From positions 2,301,501-2,365,500 of the forward strand of contig OX365956.1 in NCBI GenBank assembly GCA_947247005.1: a DNA stretch of 64,000 bases, given 5' to 3'. The translations under genes were made by a program, and so were the position numbers. Shown here one piece after another: positions 61,413-64,000 of this stretch (its first letter is position 1; every line of letters starts with the position of its first letter). The notes under the pieces were generated by a model. That model searched no databases. It was not told where the DNA came from and saw nothing but the letters and a program-made list of their open reading frames with translations. The stretch comes from Spisula solida (taxonomy: Eukaryota; Mollusca; Bivalvia; Venerida; Mactridae).

Positions 61413-64000
61413 TATCGTTTAGACGAAGGTAAAGCAAGACACATTAAATGTTGTTTATATAGTGTTAAATAATAAGTTGCATCAAATTATACATCATTTA
61501 TAATATTAACATGTGGAAATGAGGCCCTGCTGACGTTTTACGTCTTGTATGAGGCCCCTTTTTAGACAAACATATGAATAAAATCCGTTCATGATACATG
61601 GTACCATGTTTTTCATTATATTGATACTTAACATTGAATTCAGTATCACTGGCAATCATAAACAGCCTACATTGCATTGCTAAATATTTTATTTTCTTAA
61701 ATTGAGGCCCTATAAATGGTAAATCCAAATATAGAAAAAATAGTGAAATTCTCCAAAATCGATGTCAAGAAATGTTTTATTATCTTATACTTTAAGGAAT
61801 GCAATTTTGACTGTACTTTTATTGCTATTACCATGTGATCGAACTATTCGTGTGGTACATTTGGAAAAAGTAAAATATGGCAATGAGGCCCTGTATGCGT
61901 GTTAAACTAGAAATAAGACAAGAATGGTAAATAGTCCCTGTTTAATTAACCATTTCAACATATCAGACATTAGATTTTACTGATTAATTAAATTATAGTA
62001 TTGTTAAGTATACATAACTAAATAATACATAGAAATGAAATAATCAACTGAGGCCTGGAATGAGTTGATAGACTCCGGTATTCTGTTTTATCATTGTACT
62101 TACGGATAGCTTAAACTTACGCTCAAATTTAAATATCTTATAATGATTTTACTACTACAAATAGCGGACAGATTTGGTCTGTAGGAGCTCATTAACGAAA
62201 AAATTTACTGATAGTCATTTTACCAAACTGTGTCAGAGATGATATGCCCTACCCGGTATGTAATCCTTACCACAGCAGAGTACAACCATTTTATGCATAA
62301 TGTTCATCACTGCTATTCACTGCAGACATCGCAAGCTATATCGGATTACACACGGCCACGACGTACAGCCACTGCAAGCCCTATGAGGAACTCATTATAT
62401 GAGAGTGCAACCGTACAATGCCCCATTGTGTACACTATAGTCACTACCGTCGTTTACTGTAAGTGAATATTGATACCAGATTATATACTGTGGTTTTCAT
62501 GCGAAACACGATCCAATGCGCTTTACATAGTATTGCAGCCACAAGGGCGCATGTGCATCCTCTACCAGTGCAGATACAGCAGACCGAGAGAAAGCCCAAC
62601 GGAAGGGAAATTGAGACGTTAGATACAGGCAGGCCCAGCGCTGCATAAGTGTGTCTAGCTCTTTTTTCGAATGCACAGCCCGGTTCTTTAATTTGTCCGA
62701 TGTATAGCATCGATACACAGCTTTTTGACACCCTTAACCAGATACTTTGCAGTCCATTCGGCCATATATAGCGGGAAATATTACAAATAGAATTTCAGGA
62801 ATGTCCAGTTCCCATGTCGAGAATTGAACCAACGACCTCTGTATCGCCAGCCCAGTGCATTAGCAGTAAGCTATATACTCGAGGCTTCACATAATCCCCT
62901 AAGGTCCACCATCAGCGAAATATGCCATGTCACCCATATTTATGGCGAACTCACTAACTTACCAAGTAAATCTATTCCAATCCCATACGATACATCACAT
63001 AAATATTCCATCCCCGATTGAATCCAGGCACTACTGAGTGCAATATTTGTAAACTGCCACACAATTATCATTAGTAAATAGGTGATGTTTATGTTGAGCC
63101 TATAGTAACCTTCCCTGTCAGATTTGTTATTGCCTTTTGGGGTCCCAACATAACCATGAATGGTTGTGTTGGTCAGTGTTTAGTACTTAAACGTCCCATG
63201 CATATGTAGCTTGCAGTGATATGTAGAGCCAGGACTGTACACAGTCGGCAGTGGCAATTCCCTATAAATACTAGTATAAGGCTTGACTGAACTAATGGTA
63301 GATGCTTTATTCAAGACTGAATATATTGTATAGCTTGACACTGTGTTGCGTACCTTATCTATGTATGAATGGTTGCACTTGGCGGTGGTGAATTATCCAT
63401 TGACATGGAATTGCAGTACATACGAAAAGTCATATTTAGTGGTGGTGTAGAGAAATAGCGGTACTGTACATGGCGATCGGAATGGGTTGTCATGGGATCT
63501 TGATATAGCTTGGAATTACTTAAATACAGGGGTATTTTGTAGCTTAAAAGTGTTTCATGCTTTTTGTTTCTGACGAGTGCTGTCTTCCCTGTCCGACTAG
63601 TATTGTCCTTTTTAAATACTATAAAGGTACTCGCATAACAGTCGTCGGTGATGGTGAGGACTATGTTCAGTATAATTTATAGAGACTATACTGGTAGGAA
63701 GATACCAGCCTCAGGCTTGATATCTCAAATTACCTTTATTCATCAAGCCGTATTTGAATTATTAGTAGATTTTTTAATTGCTAGATAACAAGGAAATGTT
63801 TGTTGAACTTTGTCTAAGGCGTCTTTTGTAGTTTAAAATCATTACTAGAGACCCATGTCCTCGTTGTACTATTTCGTAAATAATAACAGTTTCATTACTT
63901 GAAAGTTTTGATACATTGTAACATTTAAATTTACCCTTATTATGGCTGCAATTTCATGAAATAAAATATTAAGCCATGCAATTTAGCCATGCTATTCAGG
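61413..64000. other. AT-rich region, no gene recognised
   Basis: A few GAGGCCC motifs recur (61521, 61552, 61705, 61882). A minus-strand tRNA-like patch at 62815-62890 has a B-box-like GGTTCAATTC but poor stems. Short frames are not supported by homology or splice context. Confidence 0.45.

Overview
The window is eukaryotic: one gene is split into exons with GT/AG junctions, most of the DNA is AT-rich and non-coding, and transposons are nested inside one another. The protein architecture (an Ig domain joined to a DZIP3-type HEPN domain, a NACHT ATPase and leucine-rich repeats), the GTGAGCGACCTAGGGCCC-type repeat ends and the tRNA-derived SINEs point to a mollusc, most likely a heterodont bivalve. 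That placement is inference from recognised families, not from a search.

Gene content is low. One plus-strand gene runs from about 9.4 kb to about 48.3-48.6 kb. I assembled it from six exons (9439-9472, 15395-15670, 19580-19956, 39836-39904, 40426-40714, 45976-48341). Intron phases are 1,1,0,0,1; all match, and the joined frame stays open for 1,136 codons. The predicted product is a cytosolic NLR-like protein: short N-terminus, cysteine-poor I-set Ig domain, DZIP3-like HEPN domain with an RNHLSH (Rx4H) motif, a helical/coiled-coil linker, NACHT (GDAGVGKTS, LVVLDGFDEW) and LRRs. The LRR tail seems to continue in another frame to 48592. The other recognisable protein-coding DNA is a decayed Mutator-like (MULE) transposase/SWIM/Ulp1 protease/PHD gene on the minus strand (51011-53086) inside a TIR element with a perfect 9-bp target duplication, plus two related fragments of an unknown protein (about 7.2 and 61.3 kb).

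Layout: 0-9.2 kb, inverted-repeat elements and a four-level transposon nest; 9.4-48.6 kb, the NLR-like gene. Its introns hold a 2.2-kb 43/44-bp satellite, two hAT-like elements with 8-bp duplications, many copies of a tandem-repeat-bearing rolling-circle-like (HINE/Helentron-like) family with 145-bp units, a 6.7-kb long-TIR element, a 3.8-kb TIR element carrying a 42-bp/14-codon array, a piggyBac-like TTAA element, foldback hairpins and a tandem array of tRNA-like 3' halves. At 48.6-50.1 kb lie inverted repeats, a SINE-like copy and a small element; 50.6-53.4 kb is the MULE; 53.5-56.4 kb holds NRF1-like 32-bp repeats and diverged tandem DNA; 58.1-59.4 kb is the most complete 145-bp-unit element (minus strand); 59.9-60.9 kb is a mariner-type MITE; the rest is unannotated AT-rich sequence.

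The biology therefore reduces to one innate-immune-type receptor gene whose introns absorbed most of the mobile DNA, and an archive of repeat families whose nesting order can be read. All coordinates of element ends and exons come from reading the sequence by eye; no database search was run.
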